A DNA stretch of 64,000 bases from contig NZ_JBFRGU010000005.1 of assembly GCF_052115485.1 (NCBI RefSeq), positions 1 to 64,000 of the forward strand, read 5' to 3'. Made by a program: the position numbers and the translations under genes. The notes beneath the pieces are model-generated. The model was given only the letters and a program-made list of their open reading frames with translations, was not told the DNA's origin and did not search any database. The stretch is from Microvirga sp052115485. GTDB taxonomy: Bacteria > Pseudomonadota > Alphaproteobacteria > Rhizobiales > Beijerinckiaceae. This document shows positions 1-7,218 of the stretch, one piece after another (within the stretch, counting starts at the first letter, position 1; each line of letters begins with the position of its first letter).

Positions 1-2
1 AA

Positions 3-143
3 TATGTACTGGCGTCCGATTTCGAGGGCGCCGTTAACATGATCTACGCGCGTGAAGGACTGCGTTGCGAACTCGTGACGGCAATGACGAACCTCAACCA
101 GGCCGACGAGTTGCCGGATTCCGTAGCGTGGCCTCCATTATAA
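3..143 (+). CDS. 3' end of an unidentified protein (5' end outside window)
   Basis: An open frame runs in from the left edge and stops at TAA 141-143, giving the last 46 residues of a protein. The visible part begins YVLASDFEGAV and includes AREGLRCELV. A D-F pair followed by an amphipathic helix and a short strand is loosely reminiscent of NYN/PIN-like nuclease domains (DSDF, then EGxxVxxV), but the second aspartate is missing and too little is present to assign it. The frame is open with a normal stop, so a real gene end is likely. The function is not recognised. Confidence 0.4.
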   Translation, partial: YVLASDFEGAVNMIYAREGLRCELVTAMTNLNQADELPDSVAWPPL

Positions 144-429
144 GCACTACCGCCATGCTGTCGTTGGACGCGAGTTCATGATTTCAATCGCACGGGATTC
201 GGCCAAACAGAGAATTCTCCTGCCTTATTCGCCACCGGCATCGTCGCGGGCGCGACGGTCGGGCCTGAAGGCAAATGGCTGTAGCCGAAAAGGCCATCAA
301 GCGCTTGGGCAAGCGGAAGCCGTTCTGGCACAAGTTTTAGAAACGGAGCGACATACAGAATTGTCACTTTCTCCACGAGTCGTTTCCGCCCCGTTCGTGT
401 GACTAAACGACGAAAATTTCGAGCGATCA

Positions 430-454
430 GGAACCCTCTCCTCGATGACTGGTT
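430..454 (+). promoter_or_regulatory. candidate EcfG-type promoter, distal
   Basis: GGAAC at 430-434 is followed after 16 nt by GGTT at 451-454. The EcfG consensus is GGAAC-N16/17-CGTT, so the -35 matches fully and the -10 matches 3 of 4. It lies about 200 nt before the YciE/F start codon, which makes it the weaker of the two candidates here. Confidence 0.3.
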
Positions 455-487
455 AATGAGGCAAATTTCGGTGTCAACTAGTGGGTT

Positions 488-512
488 TGAACAATTTTGC
501 AGTGGTCACGTT
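488..512 (+). promoter_or_regulatory. candidate EcfG-type promoter, proximal
   Basis: TGAAC at 488-492, 16 nt, then CGTT at 509-512. The -10 is perfect and the -35 differs at one base. A transcript from here would have a leader of about 140 nt before the YciE/F start at 656. The same spacing recurs before several other stress-type genes in the first 8.3 kb. Confidence 0.4.
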
Positions 513-655
513 TCAGTCCAATAAGCCCAGCTTTTGTAGGCGTTTTGCATCTGTAAAAAGTTCTTTTTTGGCAAAATAAATTGCTTCGATTGCTATTTTC
601 AATCTCTGAAAATCAGGATCGCTGCGTCGCGCTCGTTAGCAAAGTGGAGGGAACC

Positions 656-1162
656 ATGGCTCTCTTTTCAAGTGAAATGAATACGCTGGACGATCTCTTT
701 AGCCATACGTTGCAGGACATGTACTATGCTGAAAACCAAATCGTCCGCGCTCTGCCAAACATGATCGAAAAGGCTTCTAGCCAGGAGCTGAAGCAAGGGT
801 TCGAAGAACATCTTGCGGAGACGAAAAACCACGTGGCGCGTCTGGAGAAGGTTTTCGAGATGCGCGGGCAGTCTCCGAAGGGAGTCGATTGCCCGGCCAT
901 CGATGGAATCATTGAAGAGGCGGACGACGTTATTGGTGAAATCAATGACGAGAATCTCTTGGATGTCGCCATTATCGCCGCAGCACAGGCAGTCGAGCAT
1001 TACGAAATCACGCGTTACGGCACGCTGATAGCCTGGGCGACGCAGCTCGGTCAGGACGATTGCGCTGCGCTGCTTCAGGAAAATCTGGAAGAGGAGAAAT
1101 CAGCCGACCGAAAACTCACGGCTATGGCTAAGGGAGGGGCTAATCAACGCGCAGTCGCCTAA
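656..1162 (+). CDS. YciE/YciF ferritin-like DUF892 protein (copy 1)
   Basis: 168-residue protein of the DUF892 (YciE/YciF) ferritin-like family, four-helix proteins with a probable di-metal site made in stress and stationary phase. Family marks are LDDLFSHTLQDMYYAENQI near the N-terminus and AAAQAVEHYEITRYGTL near residue 120. The E and H residues in these stretches are the likely metal ligands. An upstream in-frame start at 581 exists, but ATG 656 sits 6 nt after GGAGGG and yields the standard family length. The DUF4142 gene follows after 22 nt, probably as an operon. A paralogue lies at 6232-6726. In E. coli, yciE and yciF are co-transcribed with the KGG gene yciG; here a KGG gene lies just downstream, convergent. 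Confidence 0.9.
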   Translation: MALFSSEMNTLDDLFSHTLQDMYYAENQIVRALPNMIEKASSQELKQGFEEHLAETKNHVARLEKVFEMRGQSPKGVDCPAIDGIIEEADDVIGEINDENLLDVAIIAAAQAVEHYEITRYGTLIAWATQLGQDDCAALLQENLEEEKSADRKLTAMAKGGANQRAVA

Positions 1163-1184
1163 TATTAGATGACAGGAGATAGTC

Positions 1185-1727
1185 ATGGATCGTCGGTACG
1201 TTTTGGCCGGAATTGCCGGCGCAATGGCCGCGCCTGCACTTGCGCAGACCACAGTACCTTCCGCTATGGGACAGCTCACCCAAGCTGACGTGCAACATAT
1301 TCGACAGACGCTACAGGTCGGAGGCGTTTCGCTTGAGACGAGTCGGATTGCCCTGCAGAAGGCGCAGAATGCGGATTTAAAGCAGTTTGCCGGATTCGAA
1401 GTTCAGGAGCAGACAACTCTTTCCGAGGTCTTGCACTCAATATTGGAGCCGGGCGCTACGTCGGCGACAGGTGGGGCGGCTACTTCAACCGATGCGCAGA
1501 GCCGGGATATGATCCAAAAACTTCAAAGCGCCCAGACCGGAAGTGACTTCGATCGTCAGTACCTGCAGGGGCAACTGCAAGGCCACCATGCCCTCTTACA
1601 GATTCAAGAGCGCTATTTGCAATCTCGCTCGCAAAATCGTGAAGGCACGAATATCACCAAAATGGCTCGTGGCCAGATCCTCGAACACATTGCGCTGTTG
1701 GAGGGGATTCAGCGGAAGATGAGTTGA
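1185..1727 (+). CDS. DUF4142-type exported protein
   Basis: 180-residue protein with an N-terminal export signal (MDRRYVLAGIAGA, cleavage likely after ALA near residue 20). The twin arginine suggests possible Tat export, though the motif is weak. The mature part is helical and resembles DUF4142 (ferritin-like, periplasmic): a conserved helix with QEQTTLSEVLHSIL, a Gly/Ala/Thr-rich linker at about residues 88-103, then DFDRQYLQGQLQGHHALLQ. The start has GGAG 7 nt upstream. It follows the YciE/F gene in the same direction and ends just before a strong bidirectional terminator. A stress-linked envelope role is inferred from context only. Confidence 0.75.
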   Translation: MDRRYVLAGIAGAMAAPALAQTTVPSAMGQLTQADVQHIRQTLQVGGVSLETSRIALQKAQNADLKQFAGFEVQEQTTLSEVLHSILEPGATSATGGAATSTDAQSRDMIQKLQSAQTGSDFDRQYLQGQLQGHHALLQIQERYLQSRSQNREGTNITKMARGQILEHIALLEGIQRKMS

Positions 1728-1731
1728 ACGT

Positions 1732-1758
1732 AAAAGAGCCGCCAAAGGCGGCTCTTTT
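1732..1758. terminator. bidirectional intrinsic terminator
   Basis: Perfect stem AAAGAGCCGCC (1733-1743), loop AAA, GGCGGCTCTTT (1747-1757), with a T run on the plus side and the matching A run on the other. It separates the convergent DUF4142 gene and the KGG gene and can serve both. Confidence 0.9.
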
Positions 1759-1775
1759 TAGTCCTATATATGGCG

Positions 1776-1931
1776 TTAGCGCTTGCCGCCTTTGCGCCCG
1801 GCTTCCGAGGCTTTCTCGGGATTCTTCTTGAAGTTTTCGGGGCTGGCCTCGCCGCCTTTCTTGGCGATTTCGCGTTGCTTGTCTTCATCCATGGACCCAA
1901 AGCCGCGTCCTGAACCTTTACTCTGTGGCAT
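1776..1931 (-). CDS. KGG-repeat stress protein (YciG-like)
   Basis: 51-residue, very basic and Gly-rich protein with two KGG repeats: AKKGGEASPENFKKNPEKA and AGRKGGKR. This is the general stress protein / YciG family, small and presumably disordered, of unknown biochemical role. The longer frame to 2015 is rejected because ATG at 1931 has AGGAG 9 nt upstream and gives the usual KGG length. It shares the 1732-1758 terminator with the convergent YciE/F-DUF4142 pair. A candidate EcfG-type promoter (1981-2005) lies upstream, which fits the known stress induction of the family. Confidence 0.85.
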   Translation of the reverse strand: MPQSKGSGRGFGSMDEDKQREIAKKGGEASPENFKKNPEKASEAGRKGGKR

Positions 1932-1980
1932 CGTCTCTCTCCTACAACTTCCACATGGCATCGCACATGGTTGAAAAGAC

Positions 1981-2005
1981 AACGGTGTCCTTTTCGTTCG
2001 GTTCG
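1981..2005 (-). promoter_or_regulatory. candidate EcfG-type promoter of the KGG gene
   Basis: Read on the minus strand: CGAAC (2005-2001), 16 nt, CGTT (1984-1981). The -10 is perfect and the -35 differs from GGAAC at one base. The leader to ATG 1931 would be about 45 nt. The -35 overlaps the edge of a 20-bp tandem repeat. Confidence 0.45.
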
Positions 2006-2041
2006 ACCTGTGCACTAATAATTCGACCTGTGCACTAATAA
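2002..2041. repeat. two exact tandem copies of a 20-bp unit
   Basis: TTCGACCTGTGCACTAATAA occurs twice with no gap (2002-2021 and 2022-2041). Each copy contains the palindrome GTGCAC. The block lies at the -35 side of the candidate KGG promoter. It may be a regulator-binding repeat or a recent duplication. Confidence 0.9.
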
Positions 2042-2087
2042 TAAGTTGCTGGCCAATTCTTTGCCTTGCCGAATGCGGTGACGGCCG

Positions 2088-2222
2088 ATGAGCTTTGCAG
2101 AGGGCGTTGATTTCGTCGAGCGATGTCGATTGGTCGTGTCGCTGCGGGCGGTGGGCACGGTCAACCCTGAGCGTTATCGCTGCAAAAAGAAACTCCGCTA
2201 CATGCCAAAGGAACGCCTGTAA
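2088..2222 (+). CDS. possible small ORF of 44 residues, unidentified
   Basis: An ATG-to-TAA frame of 44 residues, starting MSFAEGVDFVERC and ending basic (KKKLRYMPKERL). It has no clear ribosome-binding site and no recognised family. The perfect EcfG-type promoter of the next gene begins inside its last codons (2210), so it may be a decayed gene end rather than an active gene. Confidence 0.2.
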   Translation: MSFAEGVDFVERCRLVVSLRAVGTVNPERYRCKKKLRYMPKERL

Positions 2223-2234
2223 CTCTGCGCCGTT
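2210..2234 (+). promoter_or_regulatory. EcfG-type promoter of the ADH-SDR operon (perfect match)
   Basis: GGAAC (2210-2214), exactly 16 nt, CGTT (2231-2234): a full match to the alphaproteobacterial general-stress consensus. The start codon at 2263 would have a leader of roughly 20-25 nt containing the GGGGAG ribosome site, which is a normal promoter-to-gene distance. Confidence 0.7.
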
Positions 2235-2262
2235 GGAATCACGTCAATGAGGGGAGAGCTCG

Positions 2263-3432
2263 GTGAAAGCCCTGACATGGCATGGCAAAGGCGATATTCG
2301 GTGCGAGAGTGTTCCCGACCCCAAAATCGAACACACACGGGATGCCATTATCAAGGTAACGGCTTGCGCGATCTGCGGCTCCGATCTTCATATTTTCGAC
2401 GGCGTAATCCCCACAATGAAAAGCGGCGACGTTCTTGGCCACGAAACCATGGGAGAGGTTGTCGAAGTCGGAACGGACAACAAGAAGCTCAAGGTTGGTG
2501 ACCGCGTCGTCGTGCCCTTTACCATCTCTTGCGGCGAATGCTTTTTTTGTAAGCGCGGGTTTTACTCAGGTTGCGAGCGTTCGAACCCCAACAAGGCTAT
2601 GGCCGAGAAATTATGGGGACACTCTCCTGCAGGCCTTTTCGGATATTCGCACCTCCTCGGTGGTTATGCAGGTGGACAAGCGGAATATCTGAGGGTGCCT
2701 TACGCCGATGTTGGCCCCATCAAGGTTCCGGACGGGCTCGGCGACGAGCAGGCACTCTTCCTGTCCGATATTTTCCCGACAGGATATATGGCCGCGGATT
2801 TCTGCAATATTCAGAAAGGCGACACGATCGCCATTTGGGGTTGCGGTCCGGTTGGACAAATGGCGATCCGAAGCGCGTTCTTGCTGGGCGCGGACCGTGT
2901 CATCGCGATCGATACTGTTCCCGAACGCCTCGCGCTGGCAAAAGCGGCGGGTGCTCTTACGCTCGATTTCAAGGAAGAAGACATCTACGACCGAATCCAG
3001 GAATTGACCGACGGACGCGGAGCGGATGCTTGCATCGACGCTGTCGGCACGGAGCCGGATATTGGAAGTGGCTTAGATGCGGTAGTGGATCGTGTCAAAG
3101 TAGCCACGTTCATGGGCACGGACCGTCCTCATGTCTTGCGGCAAGCTATTCAATGTTGCCGCAACTTCGGCACCGTTTCCATCGTGGGTGTTTATGGTGG
3201 GTACCTCGACAAGATCCCGATGGGTTCAGCGATCAATCGTGGCTTGACCTTCCGCATGGCGCAGACCCCGGTGCAGCATTACCTACCCCTTCTTCTTAAG
3301 CGGATTGAGCAGGGCGACATCGATCCGTCCTTCGTGATCACGCACCGAGCGACACTCGAAGAAGGTCCCCGTCTCTATAAGACTTTTCGCGACAAGAAGG
3401 ACGGCTGCATCAAAGTAGTGCTCCGGCCGTAG
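2263..3432 (+). CDS. zinc-dependent alcohol dehydrogenase (formaldehyde-dehydrogenase-like MDR)
   Basis: 389-residue medium-chain dehydrogenase/reductase, oxidising an alcohol or aldehyde adduct with NAD(P). Catalytic zinc ligands are seen as C38 (ICGSD) and H60-E61 (GHE). The structural zinc cysteines are C90, C93, C96 and C104. The nucleotide fold carries WGCGPVGQMA near residue 195. The long GLFGYSHLLGGYAGGQAEY segment is typical of the subgroup near glutathione-independent formaldehyde dehydrogenase. The start is GTG 2263, with GGGGAG 5-6 nt before it. It is followed after 12 nt by an SDR gene, so the two are probably one operon under the EcfG-type promoter at 2210-2234. The substrate cannot be told. 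Confidence 0.88.
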   Translation: MKALTWHGKGDIRCESVPDPKIEHTRDAIIKVTACAICGSDLHIFDGVIPTMKSGDVLGHETMGEVVEVGTDNKKLKVGDRVVVPFTISCGECFFCKRGFYSGCERSNPNKAMAEKLWGHSPAGLFGYSHLLGGYAGGQAEYLRVPYADVGPIKVPDGLGDEQALFLSDIFPTGYMAADFCNIQKGDTIAIWGCGPVGQMAIRSAFLLGADRVIAIDTVPERLALAKAAGALTLDFKEEDIYDRIQELTDGRGADACIDAVGTEPDIGSGLDAVVDRVKVATFMGTDRPHVLRQAIQCCRNFGTVSIVGVYGGYLDKIPMGSAINRGLTFRMAQTPVQHYLPLLLKRIEQGDIDPSFVITHRATLEEGPRLYKTFRDKKDGCIKVVLRP

Positions 3433-3444
3433 AGGAGATCGACC

Positions 3445-4236
3445 ATGGCAGGGACACATAAGTTAGCTGTCGTCACGGGTGCCTCAACGGGTATCGGATA
3501 CGAGCTGGCTAAATTGGCAAGCCAGCAAGGCTATGATCTGATCGTCGTGGCTGATGAGCCCGCTATCGAAAAAGCGGCGCAAAGTCTGGCGGACGGCGTC
3601 TCCGTCAAGGCCGTCGAAGCCGATCTTTCAACGATCGAAGGCATCGATTCGCTCTATTCTTCCATCAAGGCGGATGGTCGGCCCGTCGACGCGCTGTTCG
3701 CCAATGCCGGGCGCGGTTTAGGAAGGGCATTTCTCGATCAAGATCTTACGGCATGGCGCAAGGTGATCGATACCAACATTACCGGAACGCTTGCGCTTAT
3801 TCAGAAAGTAGCGGCCGATATGCGCAACCGCGGTGAAGGCAAGATTCTCATTACGGGATCCATCGCCGGTTTTATGCCGGGAACATTTCAGGCTGTCTAT
3901 AATGGTACCAAAGCTTTCATCGACTCGTTTTCATTTGCCCTCCGCGACGAATTAAAGGATTCCGGCGTCACGGTGACCTGTCTCATGCCAGGGGCAACGG
4001 AGACGAAATTTTTCGAGCGAGCCGACATGCTCGACACCAAAGTCGGACAAGACCCCAAGGATGATCCCGCAGATGTCGCAAAAGTCGGTTTCGAAGCCAT
4101 GCTACGTGGCGATGGAGATATCGTGAGCGGCTGGAAGAACAAGCTTCAATCCGCGATCGCGAACATAACACCGGCGGAAGTGCTGGCCGAGCAGCACCGT
4201 AAGATGGCAGAGCCAGGGACTGGCAAAAAAAATTAA
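3445..4236 (+). CDS. SDR family NAD(P)-dependent oxidoreductase
   Basis: 263-residue classical short-chain dehydrogenase. The cofactor motif TGASTGIG is at 11-18, NAG at 87-89, and the catalytic residues are S139, Y152 and K156 (YNGTK). After the active site comes the PGATETKFF segment usual in the family. GAGGAG lies 8 nt before ATG 3445. It sits 12 nt behind the zinc alcohol dehydrogenase and is probably co-transcribed with it in a stress-type unit. The substrate is unknown. Confidence 0.88.
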   Translation: MAGTHKLAVVTGASTGIGYELAKLASQQGYDLIVVADEPAIEKAAQSLADGVSVKAVEADLSTIEGIDSLYSSIKADGRPVDALFANAGRGLGRAFLDQDLTAWRKVIDTNITGTLALIQKVAADMRNRGEGKILITGSIAGFMPGTFQAVYNGTKAFIDSFSFALRDELKDSGVTVTCLMPGATETKFFERADMLDTKVGQDPKDDPADVAKVGFEAMLRGDGDIVSGWKNKLQSAIANITPAEVLAEQHRKMAEPGTGKKN

Positions 4237-4316
4237 GTGATGCTCGGGTCGGCACGCACGCTGTCCATGGTCCAGCTCAAACGGCTAAGGTCGATCTAGA
4301 GAAAGAAGCCGGGCCC

Positions 4317-4341
4317 AGAACGAAAAGCCGAACTCCTCGTT
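4317..4341 (+). promoter_or_regulatory. candidate EcfG-type promoter of the PRC-barrel gene
   Basis: AGAAC (4317-4321), 16 nt, CGTT (4338-4341). One mismatch to the GGAAC-N16-CGTT consensus. The leader to ATG 4392 would be about 45 nt. The same AGAAC-N16-CGTT variant occurs before the second YciE/F gene. Confidence 0.45.
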
Positions 4342-4391
4342 ATTCTGACAAGCAGACAATTGTCCGCGCGTTCATGAACATGGAGGAGACC

Positions 4392-4934
4392 ATGCTGACC
4401 CATCATTTGGCCTTGGCTTTTTTCGGAGCCGCACTGATCTCGGCACCCGCTATTGCCCAGACGACCCAGCCGAGCGCACCCACACCGTCTTCGGGGCAAA
4501 TGAGCACCGGCAACTGGATGACTCAGGAGCAGCCAGGCCAGTGGCGTGTGTCGAAAATCGAGGGTCTGAATGTCTATAACAACAACAATGAAAAGATCGG
4601 CGATATTCGCGAACTTTTCCTGGATAACAGTGGCAAGGTGGCGGCGATTGTAGTTGGTGTCGGCGGGTTCTTAGGGATGGGCGAGCACGACGTGGCGGTA
4701 CCCTTCGATCAGATCACTCTGGTCTATGAGCCTCTTTCCAATACGACCGCCTCGAGTGGTACCGCGGTTGCACCAAACCCCAATGCACCGGCGAGTTCGG
4801 GTACGGTAAACACAACGGGTTCGGTCGCGACCGTTCCCAGTGCCACGAGCCATGCCTCCACTCCTGATCATGCCAAGCTGAACATGACCAAGGATCAGTT
4901 GAAGGCGGCCCCCGAATTCAAATATGTCCGCTAG
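4392..4934 (+). CDS. exported PRC-barrel domain protein
   Basis: 180-residue protein: signal peptide at 1-23 (cleavage after AIA), a low-complexity Thr/Ser/Pro/Gln linker, a PRC-barrel domain at about residues 50-115 (SKIEGLNVYNNNNEKIGDI, then DVAVPFDQI), a second Ser/Thr/Ala-rich linker, and a short C-terminal helix. PRC barrels act as small interaction modules; such exported versions are common in Hyphomicrobiales and often stress-linked. ATG 4392 is preferred over ATG 4374 because GGAGGAG lies just before it and the signal peptide then begins at once. A strong hairpin at 4952-4974 follows. Confidence 0.85.
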   Translation: MLTHHLALAFFGAALISAPAIAQTTQPSAPTPSSGQMSTGNWMTQEQPGQWRVSKIEGLNVYNNNNEKIGDIRELFLDNSGKVAAIVVGVGGFLGMGEHDVAVPFDQITLVYEPLSNTTASSGTAVAPNPNAPASSGTVNTTGSVATVPSATSHASTPDHAKLNMTKDQLKAAPEFKYVR

Positions 4935-4951
4935 AGAGCGCATGAGATGTC

Positions 4952-4974
4952 GAGAGGGGCCACGGGCCCCTCTC
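4952..4974 (+). terminator. terminator-like hairpin after the PRC-barrel gene
   Basis: Perfect 10-bp stem GAGAGGGGCC / GGCCCCTCTC with an ACG loop, 17 nt after the stop codon. No T run follows, so it may act as an RNA 3'-end stabiliser or a weak terminator. Confidence 0.55.
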
Positions 4975-5103
4975 TGATCCGCTGGGATCCTAAGCAGCCG
5001 GTCTCTGATGCCAAGTTCATTCAGCCACGGCTTGCGAGTATCGGCAAAACGGAATTCCGAGATGCCTCATCATAAGGCCACCGGTCCAGTCCGGAGCGCG
5101 TCC

Positions 5104-6207
5104 ATGTCCAAGTTATGGTTGGTCGTTCTCGGCTGGACGCTCTTACGACTTGTTGTTGTCGGAGGTCACTCGCATCGCCGCCTTGCTCGTTACGAACATG
5201 GACGCTCCGACGGAACGCCAGCCGCCGGCAAGCCTGCGGAGGCTGCAACTGGAGGCAGCGAACCCGGTAGGGGACGCCAAGCTGCGAAACCAACCGAAAT
5301 TCCGGCTCAAGGATGGAAGGACATCTTCTGGCGTCTGTATGAGCGAATGCAGCGGGATAGCGTCATGCTCGTTGCCGCAGGTGTCGCATTCTACACCCTC
5401 TTAGCGATCTTTCCTGCAATTGCCGCCCTTGTCTCGATCTACGGGCTCTTTGCCGATCCAGGAACGATCCACGGTCATTTGGAGGCTCTTTCCGGTATTC
5501 TTCCGGGCGGGGCTCTCCAAATCGTCGACGAGCAAGTGCAACGGATCGCCAGCAAGGGCGCAGGAACGCTCGGTCTCAGTTTCTTGTTCGGCCTCGCCGT
5601 CGCACTTTGGAGTGCGAACGCGGGCATGAAGTCCGTCTTTGGTGCGTTGAATATTGTCTACCGGGAAGATGAGAAACGCTCGTTTCTGGTTCTGAATGGC
5701 AGCTCGCTCGCATTCACACTCGGCGCAGTTCTGTTCCTGCTGGTTGCTCTCGGCGCGGTGGTAATCTTGCCGCTCGCACTGCACTATCTGGGGCTTGGCC
5801 CTTGGGCGAAGTCTCTCATTACAATTCTCCGCTGGCCTCTTCTTCTGGGCGGTATGGTCTTCGCCCTCGCGCTCATCTATCGGTACGCACCAAGTCGCGA
5901 CTATCCGCAATGGCGTTGGGTGACGCTGGGCAGTGTGATCGCCGCCGTGCTGTGGCTAGTCGCTTCGATGCTCTTCTCTTGGTATGTGGCGGACTTCGGC
6001 AGTTATGACGCTACATATGGCTCGTTAGGCGCGGCGATCGGTTTCCTGACTTGGATCTGGATTTCCACCATTGTCGTTCTGGTTGGAGCGGAGCTCAACG
6101 CCGAGGCAGAACACCAAACAGCAGAGGACACGACGGAAGGCCCCCGAAAGCCGCTTGGTGCTCGGGGCGCCACGATGGCCGATACGGTCTGTGAAGCAAA
6201 AGGCTGA
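5104..6207 (+). CDS. YihY/virulence factor BrkB family membrane protein
   Basis: 367-residue inner-membrane protein of the YihY/BrkB family. An N-terminal hydrophobic stretch (LWLVVLGWTLLRLVVVGG) and a charged linker precede the family domain, which starts near residue 75 (GWKDIFWRLYERMQRD) with VAAGVAFYTLLAIFPAIAAL, then about five more membrane segments and the closing GAAIGFLTWIWISTIVVLVGAELNAE region (given only in part). The start is uncertain: the frame extends to ATG 5008, but the first 32 codons give a basic sequence without family likeness. The function of the family is not settled; an envelope role is likely. Confidence 0.85.
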   Translation: MSKLWLVVLGWTLLRLVVVGGHSHRRLARYEHGRSDGTPAAGKPAEAATGGSEPGRGRQAAKPTEIPAQGWKDIFWRLYERMQRDSVMLVAAGVAFYTLLAIFPAIAALVSIYGLFADPGTIHGHLEALSGILPGGALQIVDEQVQRIASKGAGTLGLSFLFGLAVALWSANAGMKSVFGALNIVYREDEKRSFLVLNGSSLAFTLGAVLFLLVALGAVVILPLALHYLGLGPWAKSLITILRWPLLLGGMVFALALIYRYAPSRDYPQWRWVTLGSVIAAVLWLVASMLFSWYVADFGSYDATYGSLGAAIGFLTWIWISTIVVLVGAELNAEAEHQTAEDTTEGPRKPLGARGATMADTVCEAKG

Positions 6208-6231
6208 GACGCCCCGCTTAGGCGCAGATGA

Positions 6232-6726
6232 TCACGCGGCAGCTCGCTGATTGACCGCCTTCGCCATCTTCGAAAGAAGTTCGTCAGTTTGCTTTTCCTC
6301 GGCCAGAGTTTGATCGAGAAGCTTCGCGGCGTCTTTCAAGCCCAGTTGTTCGGCCCAGGTGCGCAAGGTTCCATATCGAGTAATCTCATAGTGCTCGACT
6401 GCTTGTGCGGCGGCCACAAGGGCGGCATCAAGTGCGGCGCTATCCGCGAAGTCTCCCATGACTTCTTCACCTTCTTCGAGAATCCCCTTGATGGCCTCGC
6501 AGGTGACGCCTTGAGCCCGCGCTCCTGCAATTTCAAAGACTTTTTCGAGACGATCGACGTGGATCTCCGTCTGCTTGCGATGGTGTGCGAACGCCTTCTT
6601 CAGCTCGTCGGTCTCGGTCGCCTTCTCCATCTTTGGCAACGCTTTGAGGATCTGTTTTTCCGCGAAGTACATATCTTTCAAAGTGTGAAGGAAGAGATCA
6701 TTGAGGTTCTTTTCTTTCGAGGGCAT
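6232..6726 (-). CDS. YciE/YciF ferritin-like DUF892 protein (copy 2)
   Basis: 164-residue paralogue of the protein at 656-1162. It shares LNDLFLHTLKDMYFAEKQIL at the N-terminus and the AAQAVEHYEITRYGTL block. It carries the same Glu/His residues expected for the di-metal site, and ends in NQRAAA where copy 1 ends in NQRAVA. AAGGAG lies 7 nt before ATG 6726. The two copies differ along their whole length, so the duplication is not recent. It is convergent with the BrkB gene, 24 nt apart. A candidate EcfG-type promoter lies at 6841-6865. Confidence 0.9.
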   Translation of the reverse strand: MPSKEKNLNDLFLHTLKDMYFAEKQILKALPKMEKATETDELKKAFAHHRKQTEIHVDRLEKVFEIAGARAQGVTCEAIKGILEEGEEVMGDFADSAALDAALVAAAQAVEHYEITRYGTLRTWAEQLGLKDAAKLLDQTLAEEKQTDELLSKMAKAVNQRAAA

Positions 6727-6840
6727 TGCTCATCTCCTTGTCGAAAGTGGCAAGGATGAAACTCGGAAGGCGCCGACTTGATCCAGAACTAAGTGAGGCC
6801 AAGCTTGAGCGCCGGCAAGTGGGATGGGGGCAAGCCGGAA

Positions 6841-6865
6841 AACGACCGAGCACATCATTGGTTCT
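6841..6865 (-). promoter_or_regulatory. candidate EcfG-type promoter of YciE/F copy 2
   Basis: On the minus strand AGAAC (6865-6861), 16 nt, CGTT (6844-6841), one mismatch to consensus. It lies about 115 nt before ATG 6726 and overlaps the last codons of the upstream gene. Confidence 0.4.
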
Positions 6866-7184
6866 GAACAGGCTTCAGTTCCATCAGCGCTTTCAAAGCT
6901 GATTGCGAGAGCAGGTCTGGATCCCGTTCTCCTACATTCGCCCTTTCAATTATGAGCTGAGCCAATAAACGCCTAACTTGCATCGCTGGGATTGCGTGGT
7001 CCGACGCCGCGTCCGTAAGGGTATTCAGTGCCTTTTTGAACGCGGCGTCCAGAATTTGAATTCCTTCAGGGTCAAAAATATCGAATCCACGCGGATGTTC
7101 TACGGGTTCCACGGGACATCTCCCATGCAAATTTGCCAATCGAGGACACGGATCAGGAATCAGCCCACTTAGAGCTTCCGACAT
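6855..7184 (-). CDS. conserved-looking hypothetical protein, 109 residues
   Basis: A protein of 109 residues with no recognised family. The N-terminal third is Pro/Cys-containing and loop-like. From about residue 40 it is helical: AFKKALNTLTDAASDH, then VRRLLAQLIIERANVGERD and LLSQSALKALMEL. This pattern recalls short rhizobial hypothetical proteins that end in an Ala/Leu helix after ERDP, but I cannot name one. There is no signal peptide or membrane segment. It lies between the PhnA-like gene and YciE/F copy 2, all on the minus strand. Confidence 0.6.
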   Translation of the reverse strand: MSEALSGLIPDPCPRLANLHGRCPVEPVEHPRGFDIFDPEGIQILDAAFKKALNTLTDAASDHAIPAMQVRRLLAQLIIERANVGERDPDLLSQSALKALMELKPVQNQ

Positions 7185-7218
7185 CGCTCAAGTAACCCTT
7201 CTCCTCCGCATTGAAATT

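Larger units (their letters stand above)
144..655. other. intergenic region upstream of the first YciE/F gene
   Basis: About 510 bases without a convincing gene. Short open frames at 178-402 on both strands have no start signal and no family resemblance. The right part (about 400-600) is clearly more AT-rich than the genes around it and carries two candidate EcfG-type promoters at 430-454 and 488-512. This is therefore mainly a regulatory region with a leader of about 140-190 nt for the gene starting at 656. Confidence 0.5.

Noticed and set aside
176..402. Short ORFs on both strands; the minus one contains GLFGYSHL, also present in the zinc alcohol dehydrogenase
   Set aside because: Only eight residues match, the flanks do not align, and there is no start signal. 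Treated as chance or at most an unsupported remnant.
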